The notes beneath the pieces were generated by a model. The model had not been told where the DNA came from and ran no database searches. It saw only the letters and a program-made list of their open reading frames with translations. Positions 14,331 to 21,990 of a stretch of DNA of 35,621 nt are shown here, piece after piece. This stretch comes from 2-01-FULL-49-22 sp964639445 (lineage in GTDB: Bacteria > Patescibacteriota > Saccharimonadia > Saccharimonadales > UBA10212): NCBI GenBank assembly GCA_964639445.1, contig CAZXDA010000003.1, positions 1-35,621 on the forward strand. The letters are read 5' to 3'. How positions within the stretch are numbered: position 1 is the first letter of the stretch; each line of letters begins with the position of its first letter. Position numbers and translations under genes: made by a program.

Positions 14331-14390
14331 TCTGTCCCCGCGCAGGCGGGGATCCATTTTTCTGGATTCCCAATCGAGTCGGGAATGACG
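14331..14390. repeat. REP/dRS3-like double palindrome
   Basis: In the rnc-rpsP gap, CCCCGC GCAG GCGGGG (14336-14351) is followed by GGATCC, a T-run, then TGGATTCCC and GGGAAT (14363-14386), giving two hairpins joined by ATCCA/TGGAT pairing. The unit GTCATTCCCGA...GGGAATCCA with GGATCCCCGC...GGGGA resembles dispersed palindromic repeats (REP, Neisseria dRS3) found in many bacteria. I see a single copy in this window. Confidence 0.75.
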
Positions 14391-14398
14391 TTTTGATG

Positions 14399-15097
14399 TT
14401 AGTCTTCCTTCAGATAATGCCTTAAAGCTTGTGAGGCGGCCATAACTTGGGCAGCTTGTTTGCTTGGGCCGCTTCCCTGACCTTTTAATTCGTCATTAAC
14501 AAATACGCCAACGTCGAATATTTTATCGTGATCCGGCCCTTCTTCACGCAAGACCTTATAGACCGGTGTAAAGCCTTCGCGGTTTTGTATCAACTCTTGC
14601 AGGCGCGATTTAGGGTCAAGCCAGGAGCCACTTTGTAAAATCTCATCAAATCTAGGCAAGAGTGTTTTTTCAATAAAGGCCTTTGCCGCCGCATAGCCCT
14701 TCTCTAAATAAACGGCGCCCACCACTGCCTCATAGCAGTTGGCTAAAATCTGCTGGCGGGCGCGTTCAGAGCCGCGCTTTTCGCCCCTACTTAAGCGCAG
14801 CAGCGGCTCAAAGCCCTCGCGCGCAGCTGCTTCACTAATAGATTCTGTTCGCACTAGAGCACTGCGCCAATTTGTTAGTACGCCCTCGGGTTCGGAATAG
14901 TGGGAATAAAGATATTCTGTTACAACTAGTTCCAATACGGCGTCGCCCAAAAACTCCAGCCGTTCGTTGTGCTCGGTGGCACTCTTGGGGTGCTCATTAA
15001 GATAAGAGCGGTGAGTAAAGGCTGTAATGAGCAGCTCAATATTTTTAAAATCGCCAAAATGAGTTTTAGCAAAAGCCTGATATTTGGAAATGTCCAT
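14399..15097 (-). CDS. rnc: Ribonuclease III
   Basis: This double-stranded-RNA endonuclease processes rRNA and mRNA. The catalytic domain (1-150) holds the signature HNERLEFLGDAVLELVV with the acidic metal-binding residues, and a second acidic site NCYEAVVGAVYLE. The dsRNA-binding domain follows (DPKSRLQELIQNREG to SKQAAQVMAASQAL). The 232-aa length is normal. Start ATG at 15097 follows the heptanucleotide repeat region; no strong ribosome site is seen (GGAGGCGCGTCTG before ATG gives GGAGG at about 11 bases). The enzyme would be the natural processor of the long hairpins in this window. Confidence 0.96.
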   Translation of the reverse strand: MDISKYQAFAKTHFGDFKNIELLITAFTHRSYLNEHPKSATEHNERLEFLGDAVLELVVTEYLYSHYSEPEGVLTNWRSALVRTESISEAAAREGFEPLLRLSRGEKRGSERARQQILANCYEAVVGAVYLEKGYAAAKAFIEKTLLPRFDEILQSGSWLDPKSRLQELIQNREGFTPVYKVLREEGPDHDKIFDVGVFVNDELKGQGSGPSKQAAQVMAASQALRHYLKED

Positions 15098-15114
15098 CAG
15101 ACGCGCCTCCGGCG

Positions 15115-15149
15115 CTCAATTCTCAATTTACAATTCTCAATTTTCAATA
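15115..15149. repeat. Heptanucleotide tandem repeat upstream of rnc
   Basis: Five consecutive 7-mers are CTCAATT, CTCAATT, TACAATT, CTCAATT and TTCAATA, in exact 7-base phase, in the 69-bp gap between the Nudix gene and rnc. On the minus strand it reads as TTGAG/ATTGTAAATTG units. Confidence 0.85.
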
Positions 15150-15166
15150 ATTTATCAGTTATCATT

Positions 15167-15676
15167 TTACACTTTACCCTTTCGGATTTTCTTCAATGCT
15201 AAAAGAATCAGTTTGCTGATGTCTTCGTATTCGATTTTATCAAGTGCCTCTGTAACCGGCATCCATTTTATGCCAGTCATCCATTCCTGAGGTGTAATTT
15301 TATCAGTATCGCCTTTGGCCTCTACCAGAAAAATTTCAGTAGTCATCAGCACCAAGCTGTTTAGGCGACGGTAACGAAAGTTGATTTTGCCCAGCCAATC
15401 AAGCATCCTCATTTCTTTTAGGCCGGTTTCTTCCTGGATTTCACGCTCGGCCGTCTGGCGCGGAGTTTCTCCTTCTTCGATATGACCCTTGGGGATAGTC
15501 CAGCGGCCTTTGGAGTCGGCAATTAACAAAATTTCAGTTTCTGAGGGGTTTTTAGGCAAGCGACGAAATATAATACCGCCGGCGGTTGGCTCACGCAGCA
15601 CTTCAGAAATTGCCGGCACGTGCCGGCCAACAAACCTGCGAATGCCGGAAAGTGGTCTGGGTCTCTTCATCGGCAA
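15167..15676 (-). CDS. Nudix hydrolase
   Basis: It hydrolyses a nucleoside diphosphate linked to another group. The complete Nudix box is GHIEEGETPRQTAEREIQEETGL (G-x5-E-x7-REUxEExGU fully matched, about residues 65-87). The N-terminus is basic (KRPRPLSGIRRFVGRH). The start is uncertain: TTG at 15676 stands 5 bases from AAGGAG, while ATG at 15670 stands 11 bases away. It lies between nusB and rnc in the same direction. The substrate cannot be read from sequence; a housecleaning or Ap4A-type role is possible. The second Nudix-like domain in this window is inside leuS. Confidence 0.9.
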   Translation of the reverse strand: MPMKRPRPLSGIRRFVGRHVPAISEVLREPTAGGIIFRRLPKNPSETEILLIADSKGRWTIPKGHIEEGETPRQTAEREIQEETGLKEMRMLDWLGKINFRYRRLNSLVLMTTEIFLVEAKGDTDKITPQEWMTGIKWMPVTEALDKIEYEDISKLILLALKKIRKGKV

Positions 15677-15690
15677 AATTACTCCTTAAA

Positions 15691-16161
15691 TTATTTTTTG
15701 GCTTTTCGCTTGTCCTCCGTAGCCTTGGCGAAGGAGGATTCTTTGTTTTTCAGCACTGTGCCGAGCACACCATTGATAAACTTGCTGGAGTTTTCACCGC
15801 CAAATGCTTTGGCTAGCTCAACCGCCTCATTAATTGCCACCTTGGGCGGCACGTTATCGGCAAATAGCAGTTCATAAACCCCAATCCGGAGAATTGCACG
15901 GTCCATGCGAGCTATTTGCTCAATCGGCCACTCCGGCGCCACTGGTCGAATAATATCGTCAATTTGCTCTTGCTTGGCCTTTACGCCTTCGACCAATTGC
16001 TTGATAAATTGCTTATCTTCAATTGTCTCGTCATAGCGGCTGATGTTGCGCGCCAATACTTCGTTAAGCTTAAAAGATTTATCGCCAAGCTCACGCCTGA
16101 AGTCCTCTTCATAAAGCGTTTGCAGGGCGACTATTCGACCAAGGTGGCGGTTGGCACTCAT
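15691..16161 (-). CDS. nusB: Transcription antitermination factor NusB
   Basis: NusB binds boxA RNA with S10 during rRNA transcription. The all-helical 156-aa protein shows RHLGRIVALQTLYEEDFRR, the central RPVAPEWPIEQIARMDRAILRIGVYELLF and the C-terminal VPPKVAINEAVELAKAFGGENSSKFINGVLG, all typical. The last 16 residues, ESSFAKATEDKRKAKK, go beyond the family core. FAKATEDK is encoded by a palindromic repeat (15713-15738), apparently captured at the 3' end of the gene. It lies 33 bp downstream of rpmF. Confidence 0.96.
   Translation of the reverse strand: MSANRHLGRIVALQTLYEEDFRRELGDKSFKLNEVLARNISRYDETIEDKQFIKQLVEGVKAKQEQIDDIIRPVAPEWPIEQIARMDRAILRIGVYELLFADNVPPKVAINEAVELAKAFGGENSSKFINGVLGTVLKNKESSFAKATEDKRKAKK
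15713..15738. repeat. FAKATEDK-encoding palindromic repeat at the nusB 3' end
   Basis: TCCTCC (15713-15718) and GGAGGA (15733-15738) flank GTAGCCTTGGCGAA. Read on the minus strand in frame it encodes SSFAKATEDK. I associate this tail, and its relative FAKATADK, with many unrelated CPR proteins. That is from memory and not checked here. Confidence 0.65.
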
Positions 16162-16194
16162 TGTTAAAATTTACGTTCTAGCTACTAGTATAAC

Positions 16195-16338
16195 TTATGT
16201 AACTTTCGGTTGTTTGTGTTTGCCTACCGCGACTTTGACTGGGCTGGTGGCATTAACGCGTCGCGCTAATTTACGCAACAGATGGCTGCGACGGTTGCCT
16301 GTTCGGCGCGGTGATGTCCGCTTTTTAGGCTGACCCAT
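16195..16338 (-). CDS. rpmF: 50S ribosomal protein L32
   Basis: This 47-aa protein (start ATG at 16338, stop TAA at 16195-16197) reads MGQPKKRTSPRRTGNRRSHL, matching the conserved L32 opening (PKRRTSKSRTGMRRSH). GGAGG lies 8 bases before the ATG. The second half is basic and has none of the four zinc-binding cysteines of many L32 proteins, so it is a zinc-independent form. It lies between leuS and nusB on the same strand. Too short for ordinary ORF cut-offs, it is easily missed. Confidence 0.88.
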   Translation of the reverse strand: MGQPKKRTSPRRTGNRRSHLLRKLARRVNATSPVKVAVGKHKQPKVT

Positions 16339-16355
16339 AAGAAACCTCCGGTTTC

Positions 16356-16418
16356 TAGCTGATAGCTAATAGCTGTTAGCTTGTAGCTAGCTATGAGCTA
16401 TAGGCTATAAGCTATGAG
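16356..16418. repeat. Inverted heptanucleotide repeat array between leuS and rpmF
   Basis: Nine 7-mers run in phase: five of the form TAGCTnn (TAGCTGA, TAGCTAA, TAGCTGT, TAGCTTG, TAGCTAG), then four of the form CTATnnG (CTATGAG, CTATAGG, CTATAAG, CTATGAG). The second block is close to the reverse complement of the first (AGCTAT against ATAGCT), so the array can fold into a long imperfect hairpin. It occupies most of the 109-bp gap after the leuS stop. Confidence 0.85.
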
Positions 16419-16447
16419 CTTTCGTTACACTTGTAGCTTAGGTGTGA

Positions 16448-19366
16448 TTATAGCACGAGGCTGACTAACCTGCCAGGCACATAGATTGTTTTCTTAGGTG
16501 TCTTGCCCTTAAGCAAGTTGGCGATTTTTTCATCTTTCATGACTTGTTTAATCGCTTCGTCTTCACTAACATTCGCCGGTATAACTATCTCAGCCCGGAT
16601 TTTGCCGTTGATTTGAACTGCTAAAGTCATGGTTTCTTCCTCAATGAGCGACTCGTCCCAAACAGGCCATTTGCTAACATGCACCGAGCCGGACTGCCCA
16701 AGCTCTTCCCAAATCTCCTCTGTAATATGTGGCGCAAACGGCGCCATAAGCTGTGTTAAAGCTATCAAACTTTCTCCCCATGTACCATTGGCTAGGGCGA
16801 GATTATGTTTTGTTTTGAGTTTGTAAAGTTTATTGACACACTCCATCAACGACGCAATAGCCGTGTTAAATCCAAGCCCTTCCAAGTCCTGACTGACTTT
16901 TTTAATAGTTTTATGGATTATCCGTTTAATTTGAACCTCAAGCTCTGGATTTTTTCCTATTGTCTGTTGCCTATTGCCTATAGCCTGCAAGTATTCCTGC
17001 ATCAATGTCCAAATCCTATCCAAAAATCTGTAAGTGCCGGCGATGCCGCGCGGATTCCAATCAACTCCTTGGTCGTACGGACCTATGAATAATTCATAAA
17101 GCCGCAGCGCGTCAGCGCCATAGCCTTGGCTAATTAGTTCATCCGGCGTCACCACATTGCCGTAGCGCTTACCCATCTTGCGCCCATCCGGTCCACCAAT
17201 CATGCCATGGTTACGCAGAGCTTTAAAAGGTTCATTAGCGTCTATTAAACCGATATCAGCTAAAACCTTTGTCCAAAAGCGGGCATACAGCAGATGCACT
17301 ACAGCATGTTCGGCACCGCCAATATAATTATCCACTGGCATCCAAAAAACGACTTTATCTTTGTCAAAAGGCTCCTTGTTATTCTTTGGATCTGTAAAGC
17401 GCATGAAGTACCAACTGGAATCTACGAAAGTATCAAATGTATCCGTCTCGCGTTTAGCATCGCCGCCGCATTTAGGACATTTAACATTTACAAACTCTGG
17501 TAAATCTTTAAGTGGTGATTGACCAGTTGGTTTAAACTTAATATTTTCTGGCAGTAGCACCGGCAAATCTTTTTCCGGAACGGCTTGGGTGCCACACTCA
17601 TCGCAATAAATTATAGGTATCGGGCAGCCCCAATACCGCTGCCGGCTCACCGTCCAATCATGAAGTTTATACTGTGTTTGCTCCTTGGCTACACCTGCTT
17701 TTGCCAAGTCAGCCACTATTTTTTCTCGCGCCTGAGCCGAATCTAAACCATTGTACTTTCCAGAATTAATCATTTCTCCTTCACCGCTCAAAGCAGTTGT
17801 TTGCCAAAGCTGCTCCCAAATGAGTTTTTGATGATCGGGTGTAAGTCTGTTCATAACTTCGTCTTCATCAACCCAGACTAAGGTATGTATTTTTTGCTCA
17901 GATTCTGGGATTTTACCTTGATTGCCTAAGTTATCCACTTCTGCTAATAAGACATGGCTAACTGCTTTTCGGTTTTCGTTTTTATGAGATGCGCAATATC
18001 TTGCAGCTGTGATCCAATCTAACTTCTTGATAATTCTGGCATCTTCAAGGGCTGCTTCTTCTTTAATTTCTTTGAGCGCAGCTTCTTCTGGGGTCTCACC
18101 TTCTTCAATGCCGCCCATAACCGCGGTAGTGATACCTGCCAGACTCTCATGCCAGTCAAGCAAAGCGAATTTACCCGTAGATTTATCCTGTAAGTGCACT
18201 ATTACGGTCTGTCTCTCTACCTCATTGTATTTCGGTTGTGGTGGATTGGTTGTGTCATCCTTACATGGCATGATTACTTGCCTTATGGGCAGATTGAATT
18301 TTTGGGCGAAGTCATAGTCGCGGGCATCATGCGCTGGGACAGCCATAATTGCTCCGGTGCCGTAGCTCATTAACACATAGTCGGCAATCCAAATCGGAAT
18401 TCTTTCCTTATTGGCCGGATTAATGGCGTAGGCGCCGGTAAAAATGCCTGTTTTGTCCTTTTCGGCCTCTTTGCGGTCGAGCTCAGTCTTATTAGCTGTG
18501 ATTTTAACGTAGTGTCCTACCTCTTTATATTGCGATTTTGTTGCAATTTTGCTCACTAGTGGGTGTTCGGGGGCTAAAACAAGGTACGTCGCCCCAAAAA
18601 TCGTGTCCGGCCGAGTAGTAAACACCTTGATCCTGTGTCCTGTGTCCTGTGTCCTAAATTCAATTTCTGCACCTTTACTTCGGCCTATCCAGTTGCGCTG
18701 CATGGTCTTGATACTTTCCGGCCAGTCCAAATCATCCAAATCGTCAACCAACCTGTCAGCATAATCAGTAATTTTTAAGAACCACTGCTCAATCTCTTTA
18801 TGAGTAACCGGCGTGCCGTCACGCTCACAAACATTTACCCTGTTCTTAGTAATAACCTGCTCATTAGCTAGTACAGTCTGGTCAGTCGGGCACCAGTTTT
18901 GCAAGCTCTTGGCGCGGTAAGCTAAGCCTCTTTCATAAAATTTTAAAAACAACCACTGCGTCCACTTATAGTAGTCGGGGCTTGAAGAATTAATCTCTCT
19001 GGACCAATCGTATGAAAAACCCAGTTGAGCGAGTTGCTTCTTGAACGTCTCAATATTCTTATCTGTAGAGGCTCGAGGCGAAATGTTGTTTTTGATGGCA
19101 AAATTTTCGGCTGGCAACCCAAAAGCGTCCCAGCCCATCGGGTGCAGCACGTTGTGGCCAGTCATTCGGGAGTGGCGCGCCATGGCATCGCCAATGGTGT
19201 AGTTGCGCACATGACCCACGTGCATGGCCACGCCGCTGGGATATGGGAAATACTCCAGAATATATTTTTTTGGCTTAGTCTTCTCTGCTTTCGCTTTATA
19301 AATCCCAGATTCTTCCCAAACTTTCTGCCACTTGGGCTCAATAGCTTTCGGATTGTAACGTCTCAT
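16448..19366 (-). CDS. leuS: Leucyl-tRNA synthetase with inserted Nudix-like domain
   Basis: It charges tRNA-Leu. At 972 aa it is about 110 longer than E. coli LeuRS. The Rossmann core has HVGH (PSGVAMHVGHVRNY), a CP1 editing domain (about 220-375, GTGAIMAVPAHDARDYDFA), the return to the core (LHDWTVSRQRYWGCPIPI), a CxxC pair region (VKCPKCGG), KMGKR in place of KMSKS, the anticodon-binding helices and the C-terminal domain. Between the editing domain and the core, about residues 378-530 form an extra Nudix-like domain with box GGIEEGETPEEAALKEIKEE (Arg to Lys and Gly to Ala against consensus; catalytic Glu pair kept). Two heptanucleotide repeats are translated inside the gene. Confidence 0.97.
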   Translation of the reverse strand: MRRYNPKAIEPKWQKVWEESGIYKAKAEKTKPKKYILEYFPYPSGVAMHVGHVRNYTIGDAMARHSRMTGHNVLHPMGWDAFGLPAENFAIKNNISPRASTDKNIETFKKQLAQLGFSYDWSREINSSSPDYYKWTQWLFLKFYERGLAYRAKSLQNWCPTDQTVLANEQVITKNRVNVCERDGTPVTHKEIEQWFLKITDYADRLVDDLDDLDWPESIKTMQRNWIGRSKGAEIEFRTQDTGHRIKVFTTRPDTIFGATYLVLAPEHPLVSKIATKSQYKEVGHYVKITANKTELDRKEAEKDKTGIFTGAYAINPANKERIPIWIADYVLMSYGTGAIMAVPAHDARDYDFAQKFNLPIRQVIMPCKDDTTNPPQPKYNEVERQTVIVHLQDKSTGKFALLDWHESLAGITTAVMGGIEEGETPEEAALKEIKEEAALEDARIIKKLDWITAARYCASHKNENRKAVSHVLLAEVDNLGNQGKIPESEQKIHTLVWVDEDEVMNRLTPDHQKLIWEQLWQTTALSGEGEMINSGKYNGLDSAQAREKIVADLAKAGVAKEQTQYKLHDWTVSRQRYWGCPIPIIYCDECGTQAVPEKDLPVLLPENIKFKPTGQSPLKDLPEFVNVKCPKCGGDAKRETDTFDTFVDSSWYFMRFTDPKNNKEPFDKDKVVFWMPVDNYIGGAEHAVVHLLYARFWTKVLADIGLIDANEPFKALRNHGMIGGPDGRKMGKRYGNVVTPDELISQGYGADALRLYELFIGPYDQGVDWNPRGIAGTYRFLDRIWTLMQEYLQAIGNRQQTIGKNPELEVQIKRIIHKTIKKVSQDLEGLGFNTAIASLMECVNKLYKLKTKHNLALANGTWGESLIALTQLMAPFAPHITEEIWEELGQSGSVHVSKWPVWDESLIEEETMTLAVQINGKIRAEIVIPANVSEDEAIKQVMKDEKIANLLKGKTPKKTIYVPGRLVSLVL
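16956..16983. repeat. Heptanucleotide tandem repeat inside leuS (3' part)
   Basis: Four 7-mers, CCTATTG, TCTGTTG, CCTATTG and CCTATAG, are read on the minus strand as AIGNRQQTIG, lying in a linker before the anticodon-binding helices. Confidence 0.85.
18631..18654. repeat. Heptanucleotide tandem repeat inside leuS (5' part)
   Basis: TCCTGTG is repeated three times exactly, followed by TCC, and read on the minus strand as RTQDTGHRI at the entry to the editing domain, where LeuRS proteins normally have a short turn. Confidence 0.88.
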
Positions 19367-19391
19367 CTTAACCCTATTCTAACAGATAGAG

Positions 19392-20549
19392 CTAGAATTG
19401 TTTGAGGTAGCTGGTAGTGAAGGTGGTGGCGATTTTTTGGCGAGCTTGCCAGCGCTGTTCGGCGTAATGAACAAGCCGATTGACTAGGTCGATATTGGAA
19501 ATGCCGGCTAATCGCCAGTTGTGAGCATAAAGCCCGCCGGGCAAAGGATTAACCTCGTTGAAATAAACTTTGCTGGCTCTAGAATCAATCAACAGATCAA
19601 CTCTGGCTATACCGCTGCAGCCAAGCACTTTGTAAACTTCAAGCGCGGTTTTTTCGGCTCTATCGTAAATTTCTTTAGGTAGTTTAGCTGGAATTTCGCT
19701 ATAGCCTTGAGCGCCAGCCTTGGCTCCGGCTTCTCCCTTTTTTCCGCCTTGCATGTATTTAGTGTCAAAATCAAAAAAATCCTCTGGTTTAGTGAGCGGC
19801 CGTTCGAGCTTAGCCGGAATAGGTACTTCATTACCGATAATCGGCAGTGTTACTTCAATTAGATTATTTACACCCTGCTCAACGATTACTTTGTCATCAT
19901 AGTGCGCAGCAACCTCTAGCGCGTTCATTAGCTCGCCCTCTTTTTCTACTCTGGAAATGCCGATGCTAGAGCCAAGATGAGCCGGTTTAACAAACAAGGG
20001 GCATTTTAAGTCTTTAGCTGAGTTTAAGACGTCTTTAGTTTTTGCGAGTTCAGCAGCATAAAACCAGACCCAGGGCGTGCTTGGGATGCCGGTTGATTCT
20101 GTGACTTGTTTGGCTAAAACTTTGTCCATAGCCACGGCGCTGGCGGCTACACCGCAGCCAGCGTACGGCACATTGGCCATCTCCAGCAAACCCATAAGGT
20201 CACCATCTTCCCCATATGTACCATGCATAGCTGGAAAGACCACGTCTATCTTTTGAGATTTTTTTCGACCAGATAGCTTAGCCGATTTTACTAAGGTCAA
20301 TCCATCATCAAACAGCAGATAAGTTTTGGGGGCACGGTGCAAAAAATCTTCAATTTTACCGCTTTGGTAAAGTTTTATATCTTTTAGTCTGTCATCCCAG
20401 TACCACGAGCCGTCTTTAGCTATATATACCGCCTCTACTTTGTACTGCTTGGCTAGCTCAAGAGGTTTAATAACACTGGCAAGCGCCGTAATAATCGACA
20501 CGTCATGCTCAGTGGAGCGTCCGCCAAAAATAACAGCTACTGTTTTCAT
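19392..20549 (-). CDS. ddl: D-alanine--D-alanine ligase
   Basis: It makes the D-Ala-D-Ala dipeptide of peptidoglycan in the ATP-grasp manner. The 385-aa protein begins with VAVIFGGRSTEHDVSIITA. It has HGTYGEDGDLMGLLEMANVPYAGCG, FVKPAHLGSSIGISRV, the omega-loop region, and FNEVNPLPGG with the metal-binding Glu/Asn. A Lys/Gly/Ala-rich insertion (QGGKKGEAGAKAGAQGYSEI) lies in the loop before the C-terminal lobe. It starts 4 bp after the MurF-like gene stop and 25 bp before leuS, so it is part of one minus-strand unit. Its presence shows the cell assembles its own peptidoglycan precursors. Confidence 0.96.
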   Translation of the reverse strand: MKTVAVIFGGRSTEHDVSIITALASVIKPLELAKQYKVEAVYIAKDGSWYWDDRLKDIKLYQSGKIEDFLHRAPKTYLLFDDGLTLVKSAKLSGRKKSQKIDVVFPAMHGTYGEDGDLMGLLEMANVPYAGCGVAASAVAMDKVLAKQVTESTGIPSTPWVWFYAAELAKTKDVLNSAKDLKCPLFVKPAHLGSSIGISRVEKEGELMNALEVAAHYDDKVIVEQGVNNLIEVTLPIIGNEVPIPAKLERPLTKPEDFFDFDTKYMQGGKKGEAGAKAGAQGYSEIPAKLPKEIYDRAEKTALEVYKVLGCSGIARVDLLIDSRASKVYFNEVNPLPGGLYAHNWRLAGISNIDLVNRLVHYAEQRWQARQKIATTFTTSYLKQF

Positions 20550-20553
20550 TAGC

Positions 20554-21990
20554 TTAATTATACTGGTCCGGCCAGTCGTTTTGCATCATCACTAGATCGC
20601 CAGCGGCAACAAACTTGTCCAAATTGTTATAAAAGTTAAGCGGGTCATCTTCAATAATTAGTTGACCTCTGTAATTACTCTTCTCTAAACCTTTTTGAAT
20701 ATCTGGCGTTACAGAATGCTTCATTAAAATCACTATGTCGGGGTTGGTTTTGGCTATGGTCTCGCCAAGATCATGATGAATCTTGGCCGTCTCTGCGCCT
20801 TGGTCAACTAAACCTGGTGTTATATAGATTTTGCGCTTGGCAGGCAGTTCTTTAAGCAGCCGGAGGCCGGCTTTCATGCCATCGATGTTGCTGTTATAAG
20901 TATCGTCTAAAACCCATGCCCCTGCCAGTCGAGACGCTTCCATACGGTGCTCGAATGGCTTGATTTTAGAAATACCAGTCACAATCTGTTCAGGGTTTAA
21001 ACCTAACTTATCGGACAAAGCTGCTACCAATGCCAATGGTCCAACCTGATGCCCACCTAGAAGTTGGCTATTAATTTTTAGAGTTTTAGTGTCTTTTTTC
21101 ATTTCAAAACGGGTGCCGTCTAAACCTATTTCTATGTTGCCGATAGTCCAGCCGGCGGCATTTTTAGAATCATATAAATTATAATTTTTAATAAAGGCCT
21201 TAGCCGCTTCTGATTCATTATTCACATAGATGTTTTCCGCTTTCACAAAATCGGCCAGGCTAAAGATGTCTTCACCCGCTTTTTGCAGAGTTTTGTACTT
21301 GTCAAGGTGAGCCGGCGCCAAACCGGTGATTATGCCTATGTCTGGTTTCGTAACTTGCGCAAATTTTGTCACATCGCCTGGTGCGCCCTCGCCATATTCA
21401 ATAATTAAAATATCCTCGTCGCTGGATAATGTTTTAGCAAAACGAGCGTGGCTAATAGGCACATTTAGATTGGCTGGTGTGGCTGACACTTTTTTGCCTT
21501 CAGATAAAACTGTCAGCAGCATTTCCTTCATGGTGGTTTTGCCATAACTGCCAGCTACAGCAATTTTTAGAGCTTGGTGTCCCTGAAATCGCTTTTTTGA
21601 GCGATTAACTTGCAGTTTGTGAGACGGCTTGATTATCAAAAATCTTCCCAAGAGAAGAGGCAGAACAATCAGGTGCGCCCAAACAATAGGTGCACTCACC
21701 AATAAGGCAACAGCTAAAGGGAGGAAGCCAAAATTAGATGTGCTTAAACTCCAAACCCCTAGAATTATCGCACCAGTTAATTGAAGCAGTAAACCTACTT
21801 GCATAACCGCCAGCAATAGTTTAGCTGGCCTTGTCATTACTAAATTTTTGCGATATGTCACACGGGCAAAATCATTCGTTCGCCACAGCCATCTTAAATA
21901 TGGACTCATCTGGTATTCACTGGTCTGCAACATATAAATAACAGTTTTAACAAATTTGAAACTATAGACACCAAGAAGAGATTTAAGCAT
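20554..21990 (-). CDS. murF: MurF-like Mur ligase with N-terminal membrane region
   Basis: This is a Mur-family ATP-dependent amide ligase, most like MurF, which adds D-Ala-D-Ala to the UDP-MurNAc peptide. P-loop AGSYGKTTMKEML lies near residue 145-157, followed by EYGEGAPGDV, GLAPAHLDKYKT and FEHRMEA...DDTYNSN typical of the family. The first 125 residues are not MurC/D/E/F substrate-binding domain but two or three hydrophobic helices (about 58-78, 83-117). It is therefore membrane-anchored and lacks the usual UDP-binding domain, so its substrate may be lipid-linked. It overlaps the upstream hydrolase by one base (TAATG) and directly precedes ddl, which supports a D-Ala-D-Ala role. Confidence 0.85.
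   Translation of the reverse strand: MLKSLLGVYSFKFVKTVIYMLQTSEYQMSPYLRWLWRTNDFARVTYRKNLVMTRPAKLLLAVMQVGLLLQLTGAIILGVWSLSTSNFGFLPLAVALLVSAPIVWAHLIVLPLLLGRFLIIKPSHKLQVNRSKKRFQGHQALKIAVAGSYGKTTMKEMLLTVLSEGKKVSATPANLNVPISHARFAKTLSSDEDILIIEYGEGAPGDVTKFAQVTKPDIGIITGLAPAHLDKYKTLQKAGEDIFSLADFVKAENIYVNNESEAAKAFIKNYNLYDSKNAAGWTIGNIEIGLDGTRFEMKKDTKTLKINSQLLGGHQVGPLALVAALSDKLGLNPEQIVTGISKIKPFEHRMEASRLAGAWVLDDTYNSNIDGMKAGLRLLKELPAKRKIYITPGLVDQGAETAKIHHDLGETIAKTNPDIVILMKHSVTPDIQKGLEKSNYRGQLIIEDDPLNFYNNLDKFVAAGDLVMMQNDWPDQYN

Noticed and set aside
16356..16418. Possible CRISPR array in the heptamer region
   Set aside because: The repeat unit is 7 bases with no unique spacers and no cas genes are near.
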